Shown: positions 34,650-61,559 of the stretch, in pieces
Position numbering within the stretch: position 1 is the first letter of the stretch
How the letters are laid out: each line of letters opens with the position of its first letter
From: Rhytidiadelphus loreus
Lineage: Eukaryota > Streptophyta > Bryopsida > Hypnales > Hylocomiaceae
DNA: 64,000 nt
Assembly: GCA_947034895.1 (NCBI GenBank)
Contig: OX344763.1
Coordinates: 42,903,025-42,967,024, forward strand
Reading direction: 5' to 3'
Position numbers and translations under genes: made by a program
The notes under the pieces: model-generated
The model's database searches: none
What the model was told of the DNA's origin: nothing
What the model saw: only the letters and a program-made list of their open reading frames with translations

Positions 34650-35790
34650 TAGTGGCTTGTACCATGCTCTAAGTGAAGCATGTGCACATTGACCCTGGTT
34701 CACATTCATAATTGTTAAATACGGTTTGTAAGAGCATCGTACAATATAAGTGCAATTATAATGGTTACTAAGCTCTAAACCATTTGCTTGGAAACCCTGT
34801 CTACACGAGCGTACAAAACTAAAACGTTGTATTAAAATATGCTTTGAATATACTAAAAAAATTGACTCTCTTCATTGCTTGCAGTGGCAACATGCCAAGT
34901 CAGACTCTGCATGTACATGAGAGGGACGGGCAGCCGTTGCCACCTAGGTTGGGCACCTTAAAACCGTTGCCAACTCGACAAGTACCAACAACATGCCATT
35001 GGGCCATGGAATTGATGGAAACGTGTAGTAAGGACACCACAAATGAATTTTCTCCTTTTATACAAACCAAACAATTAATTTCCAAGCCAAAAGTACTAGG
35101 CATGTTAAGACCCCAATTCTTTTCTAATGATTGGATGTATCTCTGAAACTCTCGAAATGTAAGCCGGGTCTTTGAATTTTGTGTCTTGGTTTTGTTTTTT
35201 CCAACTCTCGGTATCAAAGAATGCTTCTCGTTGTTGAATAAAATCATATGTACATTGAATGTTTAATTCTTAGTTTTTCAATTTGACAGTTGAGTGGTCT
35301 TTTGAATTATTTGTGATGTGCTTGTGTTTTGCTCGCTCAATGTTTGTGGAGGGTTTGGAGTTCAAAGTACTTGAAGTAGTGCGATGGAACATTGTTTTTT
35401 TGTTTGTGTTTGTAGGGGTAATGTGATGGTATAGATTAGTTATGGTTATGGTATGGAAAGTTTTACATTAAGTAATGCAAAAGTCTCCATTTACCATACA
35501 AAAAGGAGAGGCTCCATTCACCATATAGTTGAACATGGAGCTTTTAGCTATAACAATCTAGAAACTTGCACCATCTCTAAGTTTGTGCATTTATTTGTGG
35601 TTGGCTAAAAATCAACTCCAAAAATCAAAATGTCCATAGATGAGGTGTTTTCACACTGAGTATAAATCAAAGATCACATATATAGTGAATGGAGCCTTTA
35701 ATGTATTGTATGGGTAATGGAGTCTCTACCTTATTTGTATCCCAAGACAAGAAGACCTAATGCATTCCTAATTTGAGAGAAATCAATAGA
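34650..35790. other. Intergenic, no supported gene
   Basis: Ordinary AT-rich sequence. The 100-codon frame at 34,844-35,146 is overlapped by an equally long antisense frame and has no recognisable motif. The short words 'ccatttaccatac' and 'ccattcaccatat' repeat near 35,490-35,530. Confidence 0.5.
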
Positions 35791-36245
35791 TTTTTTAGTG
35801 CGTCACATTTGCTTCATAAATTGATTATTAGACTTAGCTAATTGCTTGCAATTATGTGGGATGAAATAAGGTTTCTATTTACGGTGACCTCATCATACTT
35901 TGTGTTTGGCTTGTTTACAAATGCTGAAGGGAGTTCAAAACTTATCTTTGTGGTGCTTTACGCCTCCATGATAAGTTGATAGCTAATTGCTTGTTGTTAA
36001 ATGGGATGGTATAAGGTATACATCAACCGTGAGCTGATTTATATATACTTCATGTTTGGCTTGTTTACAACGGAGAAGGGAGTTCAATACTTATCTTTAG
36101 TGCATTACGTCTGCTTGATAAGTTGATTATTAGACTTAGCATTGCTTGCAATTACGTGGGATGTATCAAGGTATCCATCAACTGTGACTTGATCATCTTC
36201 ATGCTTAGCTTGTTTATAATTGCAGAAGTGAGTTTCAAGTTCTGA
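35790..36245. repeat. Three diverged ~150-bp tandem repeats
   Basis: Units share GCTTGTTTACAA near 35,908, 36,059 and 36,208, and TTGCTTGCAATTA-type and GGGATG words at matching offsets. Only mild conservation remains. No function is apparent. Confidence 0.7.
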
Positions 36246-36810
36246 AAGACCCTATGGAATTGTGTTTGTTTGCTTTGGGACTTTAATAGGAAGTTCATTT
36301 AATTTCATCTCTTGCAAATCATAAAATTGTATTCTTTCACCATTAAACTATAGCTACATGATTTTTGTGGTTATTTTTAGGATTTAGCTTGAATTTGGTA
36401 CTTGTAGTCGATAAGAAATATTTTTCTACATTGGAATCATTTTACAAAGAATTATATCCAAAGAAAAATGTAGTTGTAGTTGTCTCCACTAGTTGTTTAA
36501 AGTCAATTTTCTTGTAGTATTAATAACAATTTAGCCATGTCGAAAACTTAATTTTGTTCAACATGATTTGGAAGTACTTTATCTTTTGCCAATTTTTTCT
36601 TAGAACTACAAATTTATTTTTTGAGTCTTAACATGTTGGTATACACCATTTCAAATTGTTGTACACAAAAATTGAAGAAAATTGACATTTATAGAATTAA
36701 AACAATAATAGTTTGACAAACGTACAAATGATGTTGGTTCTCACAATATTTGATTTTTCTTTTGGAATTGAGAGATGGGATAGCATTAGTTATTGTAGAG
36801 AGTATAGGTT

Positions 36811-36909
36811 GGACCATTGTTACATCTCAATGTCCTTACATTAAAACATTTGTTGAATATGGACCATTGTTACATCTCAATGTCCTTACATTGAAACATT
36901 TATTGAATT
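36811..36909. repeat. 50-bp tandem duplication
   Basis: GGACCATTGTTACATCTCAA begins two nearly identical copies at 36,811 and 36,861. The surrounding sequence (36,246-37,129) is AT-rich and shows no gene. Confidence 0.85.
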
Positions 36910-37140
36910 GGGCAATGAGTTCAATTTATATTTCACAATCATATAATGTATATTAAATTTCAATCTCTTTGTCCAAAGACTAGAATTCATGATGCTCATA
37001 ATTGATTCAAAAACACAAAGAAAAAGTAAAGTATCATTGTCAATATTGTCAATGTCATTTTTTGATTCTATAGTGAACATTGAAGTCATCAGCATGATGT
37101 ACTAGTACTAATCCTTACAGCTGGGGGTGGTATGATATGG

Positions 37141-37359
37141 CCAGGGTGAATTGACCCCCTCGCTCGACCTTATGGGCAAACCTTGGAATTATTTATTTTC
37201 CGCACATGAATTTTTTTGTAAAATTTTAATTCATTTTTGCGATTAGAGACCCCAAATTAGTCTAAGGAGGTCGAGAGTATACCCTAGAATGGCCCAAAAT
37301 AGGGGGCTTTTTTTTACATGCACCCCTGGGCCAAGCGAGGGGGTCAATCCACCCTGATC
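37141..37359. mobile_element. 219-bp MITE with 11-bp target duplication
   Basis: The ends CAGGGTGAATTGACCCCC (37,142) and GGGGGTCAATCCACCCTG (ending 37,356) are inverted with one mismatch, and the complementarity continues into CGCT / AGCG. The element is flanked by direct repeats GTATGATATGG at 37,130-37,140 and 37,360-37,370. An 11-bp duplication would suit a Mutator-like element. There is no coding capacity. Confidence 0.75.
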
Positions 37360-37370
37360 GTATGATATGG

Positions 37371-38439
37371 GGTCCTTGTTAGTGAACAAAAATTCTCTTT
37401 CCAGTTTAATCCCTAAACCTCCAGAGTCTTCTCCAAAAATGACTATTTGAGAAAAATCATTATAAAGTACTAGTTGGAAAATATTTTGGAATTGATATAC
37501 AAATAAAAGTTGTAGATTTTGAGTTCTAGATTCCATATGGTTGGATTCACCAATGCTATCAACAATATTTTCTTACAAATTTGAAAGGGAAATTTCAAAA
37601 TTCCTTCAAAATTCAATTACAAGCAAAATATTATCCTTTTTTGAGTAAATTTTTTTGGAATGGATTTGAAATGAGGTTTTCTTGACATGGTGATTTTTTG
37701 AAATTTTTATGATCTATAAATCTATGACCTCATTTTTGCAAATCCAATTTTGAACTAGAGTCAATGCAATTTTGGCTTGGTCAATTACTTGACATACTTC
37801 CACATTTGTAATTTTAGAAAAATAATGGACTCTAGTAAGACCAATAGGACAACAACTTGATAAAGAATCTCCACAAATTAGGATGACTTTCATCCAAGAA
37901 AGTAACGAGAGAGAAATCTGAGTTTGAATCTGTTCATCGTCCACTTTTTGGACGTCGGAGCGCTCCAGGGTTAAAATGAATTTCATTGAGTGTGGTGAAA
38001 GGCCACCCGTATGATGATCCAGTGCGATAATCCAGCCCAAGGCAAGCGTATGATGATCCCTTTGCGTATAATGATCCCTTCAGGGGTTAATACCGAAATT
38101 GGTCTGTAAGAAGAGTTTGATACAGAAAATGCTCCGATCCTCCCAAATGTCTATTTGAGACGGACAACAAATTAGTTTTTTACTGAAGTAGACATTTGGC
38201 AGGACAAACTAGCCGACTTAAAGTGGGTTACGCTTGCAAACGTGAAGTGAAGCCAAGGACCATGGAATTATGGATAATTGCAAGTCCTTCAAAAGGGATA
38301 AACTAGCACTAAGACTACGATAATGGTGAAACATTCAGCACTAAAGAAAATGGAAGTCACCAAGACCTGGACTCGTTAAGGTAATATACAATCAACTCAG
38401 TTCACCAGAGAGTTGCATTATTCCTCACAATATAATTTT
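37371..38439. other. 3' flank of the SPLAYED-like gene
   Basis: Non-coding sequence between the MITE and the stop codon of the minus-strand remodeler gene. The proximal few hundred bases should contain its 3' UTR and polyadenylation site. The words 'gtatgatgatccc' and 'gtataatgatccc' repeat at 38,048-38,078. No separate gene is seen. Confidence 0.5.
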
Positions 38440-52965
<14,526 letters not shown>

Positions 52966-54253
52966 GATTGCCTGCACTTAACCTGCACGAGGAGCGCAGA
53001 GGACCTGCTCTTAATTCCAAGGCCACGAGAAATCCCTTTCCCGCTTCACCAACTCTGTCCCGAAGAACTTCGCCATCGAAGCTGCTGGACAACGTTTATT
53101 AACTAGTACAGTCCAGCTAAGAAGTACGATGACTCGGTCATAGAATACTCGAATACCTCTCCTGTAGGCGAATAAAAGTGCATCAAAATTAAACACCTGA
53201 ATGGCACGATACAAAAGGACAAGCTTGCAAAGCAAGCAGATTCCGTGCAATCTAAATACCCAACGTCACCCAGATCCCGTCAGCTCGGACAGTTTGCAAT
53301 TGTTATTGAAACCAAGACAGGGAGACGAAACTTGGAACACTGGCATTTGGATTCGAGAACCAAAAACACTGAAACTTTAACTATCATAGAACGTCCAAAG
53401 AAGTACCTTGGATTGACATGGGCATATTCGAAGTTCAAGAAACCCTCCTCACCTGAGTCATCACTCCTACTACAAAGCCTCGAAACCCTAACCCTTGCAT
53501 AATCTGAAAGCATTGCAACAACGCCAAAGACACAGACAGAAATCAACGAATACACTGAATTTAAAAGGGCTCCAGCAGAAAGAGCAAGCTGCTCGTGCAA
53601 GTCGAGCCAGTACGGAAGCACAAAACAAGCCCCGGGGGGGAAGATTCCTTAAACCCTAATTTCTATTGGGGCAGATCCCCTCCCCGTATATGACGCAACA
53701 CGCTCGGGGTCCCTGAACACGCGCTCGTGGGGATACACTCCATTCCACAATTCCAGCGCAAACCATCAATTCAATCCCAAACAAAGAAAATCCCAAACAA
53801 AGAAATTCCATCGGTAGCTTGAGAGTGCAAAAACCACACCTCACTTCCAAATAAGTTTTCGATCAGGTCCGAAACCGTTGGCGATCATTCTCTTTCGATC
53901 CGCACCAGCCACCGCGATTCGATTGCGCGGCAGCCATACCCACGCGCCCTCAAAGCTTGGGATTCTTGAAGAGGAAGTTCAGATGCGATTGCTCGTCAAA
54001 AAGAGTGGCGTCACTTCGAGATGGTAGGGGACGGGGCACGAATGCTGGAGGGGAGGGATACGGGAATGGCGTGATTGGGAATTGGGTGGGGATCGGGCGA
54101 TGGACGCAATGGCGAGCAACGAAACCCTGGCCAGATGACGCTAGCGCAAACACTCATGCTGCTGCACGGGCATGGGTAATTGGGTAGTTACGAGTGAACG
54201 GGGGTGGATAACCGTGCCCACTTGCAGGAATTTCTTACTGCCAATTTTGTATA
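52966..54253 (-). promoter_or_regulatory. 5' region of the SPLAYED-like gene
   Basis: Non-coding DNA upstream of the start codon. It is less AT-rich than the surroundings, with CpG-containing sequence at 53,630-54,180, which fits a housekeeping-type promoter and a 5' UTR, probably with an upstream intron. The ATG at 52,965 was chosen because MAEANVELEAAKFLDK aligns with the conserved start of SYD proteins. No TATA element was assigned. Confidence 0.5.
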
Positions 54254-54661
54254 AGGTAGAACTACCCATTACCACCCTGATTCGCAATCTGACTATATTG
54301 GAGCCAACTCTAGGAAAGACACATATTTTTTTAGAGGTGTGCTTTTGTTTCAGGAGTCAAACCCAAATGAAATTATAATTTTCCAATAAAAATTGTAATT
54401 TATATGAATTTATGAAGTGAAATTGCAAAACCACCACTAGACTAGATTCATAAACGTCCTCTTACAACTTAATACCGCTTTCCAATGTATCTAATAGCAC
54501 TTGAAGATCCACCAATCATTAATTGACACGTTGTCTTTTAATAGCATTAATAAACTGCTCTTGTCAGAATCTAAAGCGAATTTGCATGTTTTTCTGACGG
54601 AATTGGGACAAAGCTATAGACCCCGGAATTGAATCACTGACGGAATTGGGCAGTTCTACCT
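54254..54661. mobile_element. 408-bp MITE with TA target duplication
   Basis: The inverted ends are AGGTAGAACTACCCA (54,254) and TGGGCAGTTCTACCT (ending 54,661), with one mismatch. TA flanks both sides (54,252-54,253 and 54,662-54,663), as for Tc1/mariner-derived elements. The AGGTA end is shared with the MITE at 62,322. There is no coding capacity. Confidence 0.75.
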
Positions 54662-54663
54662 TA

Positions 54664-55898
54664 GGGTAAACTAGAGTTAAGTTAATTGTGTGGGAGGAAG
54701 TAGTTGACTGCAATGCATTTATTTTTTAGGACTACAATTTAAATTTAGCTAGCAACTCTTGATTAAGTCCAAAACACTTTATGATTAATTCTAATATCCC
54801 TTTCTACTTGGTCAAAAAGAATGGACAAGGGTGCTTAAAAGTTTTCGCTTCACACATGTGGTGCTGTGGAAGCAGAGCACCCCATATGACATGCAATCCA
54901 CCATGGCTTCTTAGAGAACTACCTCTACCACCATCCTATTCCAATAGTTACATTAATGTTACAATCCATAAAAATAGAGATTGGAAAAATGGAATTCAAC
55001 TTTAGTTAAATTAATGCCACATGCATGCAACTTTGATAGACATGGTAGAAAGCTTGACTAGCCCAATATCCATGGTTTTGGTCTACATTCACAAAATTCA
55101 CCAAGTAAGTAAAGATGTTGAAGCTAGAGTGAAGTGCCCCTTAGACAACTTGTAGATTGTCTTCTAACTCCAAATTTCTAGGTTTACTTAAAGCTTGTGT
55201 CTATGTGATCAAAAAATAACTTAGCTCAAAGTATTTTTTGAAGATAGTGTCATGACCTTCATCTTCAAGCGTGCCCATACCACCCTAGTGAGCAAGGGGA
55301 CATTGGGGGTGACTCCCGAAGTCTCGCAAGAGATGAGGTGTGATAGGAATTCAAAGTCTTGAGCAATCATAGTGCTTTATCACTTTGCTCAAGACAAATT
55401 GAATGGCGTGCTATACATGCTTAGAAAGTTTGTGAGAAGACATGTCTATAGAACCAAAGAACGTAAGAATCCGAGTTGTGAATCAAAAGTTGTGGCTCCT
55501 CAAATAATATATTGATACTACCTATCTACCTCATATCATGCTAATATCTATCAACTAACTTGATTACTCGCACATCTTGATGTTTTCAACAGCAAAAAGC
55601 ACTTACTTAACTCCATCTAAGCTGAGGGTAGGAGCGTGAATGAATTTGGGGGATGAATGTGTCTGTCTTATAATCAAGTTTACACAAATATTAACAAAAG
55701 ATATAATAAACATGTTTGTAGTTTATGTATTTGCCACACTTTCCAATGGAAGCCTCATTCATATTTCCATAATGAGAACAAGTACAAGATGGAAAATTGC
55801 AAAATGGAATATTATAAACCTTCTGGTTACTAGGATTGGTATCAAACGAAAATGTAATAATAGCACCAAATTCAAGGTAAGGAAGGAAGTTCTGAAGT
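54664..55898. other. Intergenic, no supported gene
   Basis: AT-rich sequence with short frames only. The segment 55,240-55,460 (GTGTCATGACCTTCATC onward) is less AT-rich and may be a retroelement scrap, but I found no LTR or coding motif. Confidence 0.45.
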
Positions 55899-56498
55899 TC
55901 ACACCAATAATACTTGCGGTAACATTCCTTGCACTTTCCTGTTAATTCTGGTGATTTTTGGTGGATGCCTTATTACTTCAATGAATTTACTTGTTGTTTC
56001 GAATGAAGGGGATTCTTTCAACATGTATTGGTTTAAGATAGGTCCACAACACATACTCAAATACCCTAAATGAAGTGAATAGATGTCGAGGTGACATTGG
56101 CACATTAGACTATAGGCGGAACCCAACTTCTTCAATTTGCGTAAACATTGTAAGACATTTAGGGAATTGCAATGATTAAGAGGGAGAGGAAGACAAGAAT
56201 AACCGGACAATGCAGGACTACTAAGGATAGTACGGAAGGCAGTAGGATCAAATAAATCCACTATAGATGGCAAAATAACATTCAAAGAGAAAGGTTGACA
56301 AAGTATAATTGGTGTCTCGCCTTTAGAATCACTAGATAAGTTTATTATTGGTTTTAGGGACTCGCATTTAACATTGTTGACATAGAACAGAATTGTATTC
56401 TCCAAACATTCACCCCAAAAAGACTCTACATTTACTAAATGTAGTAGTAGGCGTTCAACATTGGACTTATCATAAACATGCAATACTATTTTAGTCAA
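55899..56498 (-). CDS. Hypothetical 199-codon frame of unknown family
   Basis: The frame begins MTKIVLHVYDKSNVERLLLH and is open for 200 codons, long for this AT-rich DNA. It is leucine- and serine-rich, with segments such as LDIYSLHLGYLSMCCGP and FETTSKFIEVIRHPPKI. The reading may continue upstream (to ~56,560) without a start. No family is recognised and there is no good promoter or splice context. It could be an exon remnant or chance. Confidence 0.3.
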   Translation of the reverse strand: MTKIVLHVYDKSNVERLLLHLVNVESFWGECLENTILFYVNNVKCESLKPIINLSSDSKGETPIILCQPFSLNVILPSIVDLFDPTAFRTILSSPALSGYSCLPLPLNHCNSLNVLQCLRKLKKLGSAYSLMCQCHLDIYSLHLGYLSMCCGPILNQYMLKESPSFETTSKFIEVIRHPPKITRINRKVQGMLPQVLLV

Positions 56499-59400
56499 AG
56501 TTGGTAAGAGTTTAGGCGAAAGACTATAAATTCTATAGCATCCTACTAGAAGAAGCCAATAGAATCTTTCATGATTGCTACATAATCTTGACTACAAAAT
56601 CAAATCCTTAGTAATGTCAGAATTACTTCTTTTAAGACGATAGAAGAAGGGAAGAATCCATAACGGACATGGAGGAGATGGGTAGGCACATGTACAAAAC
56701 GTTGACTACTGCCTAATGGTAAAACAAATGGGACTTCATGACTTCTAGCAACAATATTGACCATAATGAAGTATTAAAGAAAGTTGTAAGCAAGTGGTAG
56801 TATTAAAAAGCAAAAGGAAGCAAGTAATGATTGTTGCGAGTGCAAGGGGTGCAAATACTTTTTTAAATGTAAGACCTATAGGATTTTTGAAAACAAAAGG
56901 AAATATATCCTGAATGTAGTAAAATTTAAAATTGAATTGATGATTTAAATACTTATTATTACGTATTATATTAAGATTTGATATAGAAGAAGATATATGA
57001 AGAATGTTTGAGATGGAGGTGGATAAGGCGGTGTACTGCATGACATCAATAAAAAAATCATAAATAATAAATGAATAATAATATTAAAGATGTATCAATC
57101 TATATTAAACCATGTTAATAGTGTTAGAACTGGCACTGACAACAGATGATGAGTCATCATACATTGATAATGCACAAAATGCTTGCAATTATAATTGTAT
57201 AGATGGAGATAGCTTTGAGGATCTTGTGTTTGATGATGATAAAATGATAACAAACAAAATAAGTCATCACTTACTGATAAAATTAAATTATAATTTAAAA
57301 AAAAGGAGTGGTTGAAGTCTCATAGAATATAAAGAGTTGTCTAGAGTGGAATGAAGTAGTATGTAGAAATGCATGTTCTAAGAAGTAGGTGATATAGTAT
57401 GGAGGATGTTGATATTGTAATGCCTTACTAATTTAATATTTCAGATGTAAGAATTTTTTTTTTCCATTGTTAGCGTTGGACACTTCAATTGAGGGTAGGA
57501 AAAAGAAGAGGAAGAAAAATAGCTTTCGTTATTCAAGTAGAAGGCAATTGTTAAAAGCTAGAATGATTAAACGGTTGCTTTGGATCATTGTAGGTGATAT
57601 ATCAAGCACAACAAGGAATTTGACACACAAAGGTATTATATCATGTGAAGCAATTGGGGAAGCAATTGTAAAGTGAACCATCTCTTGCAAAGCTAAGAAG
57701 TATAAACAAAATGGTAAGGAAATAATCACCCTAATTGATATTAACTTTCAATGTATGTGTAATTTTTTGTTAGAGGCAAATTTTGTTACTTTATATCATT
57801 TCGTGCACTTTAGAAGCATGATTCCAACAATATATAGCATATAAGAAATGGATGCATATTGAGTCTTTTATGATCTAAAAACTAAAATAACATCTTGAAA
57901 TTTAGCCTAAAATGTTCAAATTTCAAATATTTTAAGGTGCCTTGCTACCTCCCTACTGTTGACGGCTGCGATTTTGGGCCTCTAATTTAGCATTGCTAGA
58001 AAACCATGACCAAAACAACAAAAAATCAATTGATTCATGTTGTTTGGGGACTACAATCACTGTTTTTACTGATTTTTGAACTTTCTATGAAAATCAACAA
58101 TTTAATGGTGCCTACTTTTTGTTAATTTGAGTAGTGCAATGACCAAATTAATAAAATTTTAGGGAATATAGAATCTTTTGGAATCTTCTAGATTTTTCTA
58201 GATTTTTTTGAAATCTTCTAGAAGATTCTAGAAGATTTTAGAATCTAGTTTTTTTTAAGAATATTCTATCAAACATTATGATCTCTCAATTCATAAGTAG
58301 TATTGTTGTGTTTACTTTTTCCATGTAATCTCTAATATGTGCACTTTGAATTTGTATGGTTACAATTCTAAAAATATTGATGGGACTTATGGAAGTTTTT
58401 TGTTTGTTTGAACAGTATAGAGAAAATTTCAAAAACTAAAAAAAATATTTGTGGCATTTAGGTGTTAAGAGTTTGATGAAGAACAATTTGGAATTTAGGA
58501 TAAGACCAATCATCAAATGATACAATTATTAGTGTAATTTCAAAAATCTTGTGGAAACCTTAAGATCTTAAGATTGTGATTGCCCAAATTTCAACCTTTA
58601 GTTATTCATTTTCTCTACTACCATTTGCCTTTTTTGACTCCTTACAAAGATTGTTGGGTGGCATGATTGAAGAATATGCTATCATTTTAATAATATACTA
58701 TCATACAAAACTATCCTACTAAATTTATTATTTTATGCAATCATGATCAACGCAACAAATTTTAATTTCAAAAAATAATATTTTCAATTTTAATAAATTA
58801 TTTTGAGTGGCTTTCATTGTGTTACATAATAATTGATTGAAAAATATTGGTGATGAATTTTTCAAATTTTATTACAGAAAAATTTAAGAAACATCAATGT
58901 CAAGGTGTTGCCTTCCTATATTTTATTAAATAGATATTTCTAAATTATAATTATATTTTATCCTTGTATAATGACTACTTCTATACGTTTGAGCATGATG
59001 GTTTAATTGGTATGCCAACCCTAATTATAATTTTCACAAACATGTTCTACAAATTTTTTATTAGACTTCATAGTGGGCTTGCAAGACTTTTTGGAGGGTA
59101 CTAGACAATGGAATTTTCTTTTGAACTGAATCATTCATAGTTTAATGTTTTTAAACTCAGCAGACTTTGACGGCCATTTTGGCATAGTAAAATAATTTAT
59201 TTTAGAAAACTACAATCTAAGAAAAGTTGTAAAGTCAAGGTAAATTCCATCTCCAAAAATCTACCTAAGATTTTGAGCCTCCAATAAAAAGTTATGGACA
59301 AAGTTTTGATAGGGGTTAAAAAGGACATTTTTTTGGACATTTTCAAACATCTTCTCTGAATTTTGTCTATAACTTTTTACTGGAAGCTCAAATTTTCAAA

Positions 59401-59590
59401 ATCTCAAACAAATTTTTGTAAATGAAAGTTAACTCGATTTTACAACTTCTCTTAGTTCAAAGAGTTTTGAAAATAGTTGTTCTACTATGCCAAAATTACC
59501 CCCAAAGTCTTCTAAAATTACAAAGAAAAAGAAAAAGAATTAAAAGAAACTAGTTAAATACAATTCAACACCCTTTACGGCCAAGTCAAA
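56499..59590. other. Intergenic, AT-rich, with short coding-like scraps
   Basis: Plus-strand frames at 57,112-57,315 (acidic) and 57,467-57,676 (basic, GRKKKRKKNS) look like decayed exons of one gene but cannot be identified. A CCTTGCTACC...GTTGACGGCTGC segment at 57,942-57,990 is a lone relative of the tandem arrays at 60-61.5 kb. Clustered TTCTAGAA motifs occur near 58,180-58,240. No RNA gene is seen. Confidence 0.45.
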
Positions 59591-59665
59591 TTGTGAATGG
59601 TGTAATGGAAAGAGCCTTGGACCTCAATCACAAGGTCCAAGGTTTGATCCTTGGAGGCTATGCCT
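59590..59665 (+). repeat. tRNA-like (SINE-type) sequence
   Basis: A box-A-like TGGTGTAATGG (59,598-59,608) and a box-B-like GGTTTGATCC (59,641-59,650) are spaced as in a tRNA gene. The box B lies in a stem CCAAGG-TTTGAT-CCTTGG resembling a T arm, and the middle can form an anticodon-arm-like stem. The 5' and 3' acceptor halves do not pair well, so this is a SINE head or tRNA-derived relic rather than a functional tRNA. It is followed by repeats of GGCTTGCCTAGTTGG. Confidence 0.55.
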
Positions 59666-59970
59666 ACCCATGTGGCGGGCTTGCCTAGTTGGCCACCCTG
59701 CCCGTGTGGTAGGCTTGTCCAGTTGGCGACTCTACGTGGTGGGTTGCCTAGTTGGTAGTACAATTTTTTTTATGTTGCTCATATTTTCTAGGTAGTAAAA
59801 AAAAGAAATAATAAGAAAAAAAAGTTTGAAAATATGTTTTTTGAAATTAATTTGTTTTTTTGACTTTGTTCAAATCAACATAAAAAATCAACAGATTTGA
59901 GTGTAATTTTGACCGGTACAACACGATTAAAACAACAGACGCAAAGAACACTTTTGGGTTGTTTTGGTCA

Positions 59971-59987
59971 CAGATTTTCTACTAGTG
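59971..59987 (-). mobile_element. Orphan CACTA terminus
   Basis: CAGATTTTCTACTAGTG is the inverse of CACTAGTAGAAAATCTG, the terminal sequence of the MITE nested at 29,424. No opposite end was found nearby, so it is the right end of a truncated or longer element extending leftward. Confidence 0.6.
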
Positions 59988-60050
59988 TAGGGCAACAAAT
60001 GGTAGGACTTGGTTAAACGTTGTAGTTCATGTGCTCTTTGCTCCCCCCGC

Positions 60051-60480
60051 CGTCAATGGCTAGGATTTATAGGATCCAAGTTGGCTTCTTCTATGGACCT
60101 TGCTACCCCTCCCCTTGTCGTTAACGACTGCGCTTCACAGGATTTAAGTTGGTTTCTTTTATGAATCTTGCTAACCCCCCCTGTCGTTAACAGCTAGGAT
60201 TTATAGGATCCAAGTTGGCTTCTTCTGTAAACCTTGCTACCTTCCTCCCTCACCCCATTGTTAATGGTTGCACTTCACAAGATCCAAGTTGATTTCTTCT
60301 ATGAATCTTGCTATCCCCCGTTGTTAACAGTTGCGCTTCACATGATCCAAGTTGACTTTTTGTATGAACCTTGCTACCCCCCGCCGTTAATGACTATGCT
60401 TCACAAGATTCAAGTTGGCTTCTTCTATGGAGCTTGCTACCCCCCCCATCATTAATGGCTAGGGTTTTTGGGACTGCAAT
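60051..60480. repeat. ~66-bp tandem array, six units
   Basis: Units starting near 60,071, 60,139, 60,205, 60,279, 60,342 and 60,405 share GATCCAAGTTGGCTTCTTCT, CCTTGCTACC with C-rich runs, and a GTTAACGRCTG core. The array yields a spurious repetitive frame. Confidence 0.85.
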
Positions 60481-61039
60481 TTTTTTTCTACATACCATAA
60501 GTGAACAACAAGTTTGACACTTTCATGCTAAATATTTTGGAATTTCAACATTATATTGAAAATAATAAAAAATGTTCATCACAAAACTTCAAAAGTCACT
60601 TACTTAAATGTTTGTAAAGTTGAGGAAGATAAGATCTTTATACAAATTAGATGGTAAGAAGTAAAGCAATCTATGTGGGATATACTAATGGTTAGAATTA
60701 GTAGGAGCTCAATCTTCAAATTATTCAATATCCTTTGCCGGTTCATAAGGAACAATGAATTTCATTATGAAAACCACCTTTCTACCCTCCATCCTCATGA
60801 AGTATCATTGTAAAATTTCCTTTAACTTGTCATCAAGAATTTATTTGATTGTACATGGTCTTAAACATTTTGACTTATATTAAAAAAATTATTTTTTTAC
60901 AAAAATTTGCTTATTTAATTTTTGCTAAATTTGGCAATTTTTTCTTTTCATTTTCTTTATTTTTTTTATCATACTTCAAAATAATTATTTTATGCCAATC
61001 CTATCGTTCATCTATAGTAGAATCTATATTGCATGCTAA
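60481..61039. other. Intergenic, AT-rich
   Basis: No gene, RNA or transposon end was recognised between the two arrays. Confidence 0.5.
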
Positions 61040-61480
61040 AAAATTTCACCTTGCTACTCTTAGTTGTTAATGGCTGTGGTTTTAGGGATTGTAAATTTTT
61101 CCTCTAGATGCTACAATGTAAATCACATGCTGAAATTTTTTGCCTTGCTACCCTTAGTTGTTAATGGTTGCGGTTTTTGAGACCACAATTTTTCTCCTCT
61201 ACATGCTACAATGTAGATCACATACTAAAAATTTTCACCTAACTACCCCCTAACTGTTAACGGTTGTGGTTTTAGGGCCCACAATTTTGTTTCCTCTACA
61301 TTCTACAATGGAGATCACATGCAAAAAAAAATTCACCTTACTACCCTCCAACTATTAACGGTTGCACCTTTGAGGACTACAATTTTTTTTCCTCTACATG
61401 CTAGAATGTAGATTACATGTTGAAATTTTTTTTTCCTTCCTACATCCCAACTATTAACAATTGCACTTTGGGGGACTTAA
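61040..61480. repeat. ~95-bp tandem array, five units
   Basis: Units near 61,051, 61,145, 61,241, 61,339 and 61,437 share CTACATGCTACAATG, ATCACATGCT, (C)TACCC and GTTAATGGTTG(C/T)GGTTT. The TACCC...GTTAAYGG core is also in the 66-bp array, so the two arrays probably derive from one ancestor. Confidence 0.8.
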
Positions 61481-61559
61481 ATTTGCTTCCAATATATGCT
61501 ACATTTGATTGAATTTTGAGTTTTTTTGCCTTCTTAAATCAATTAATAGCTACTATGTT

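Noticed and set aside
59598..59650. A functional tRNA gene
   Set aside because: Box A and B are present, but the acceptor halves do not pair and the D arm is poor.
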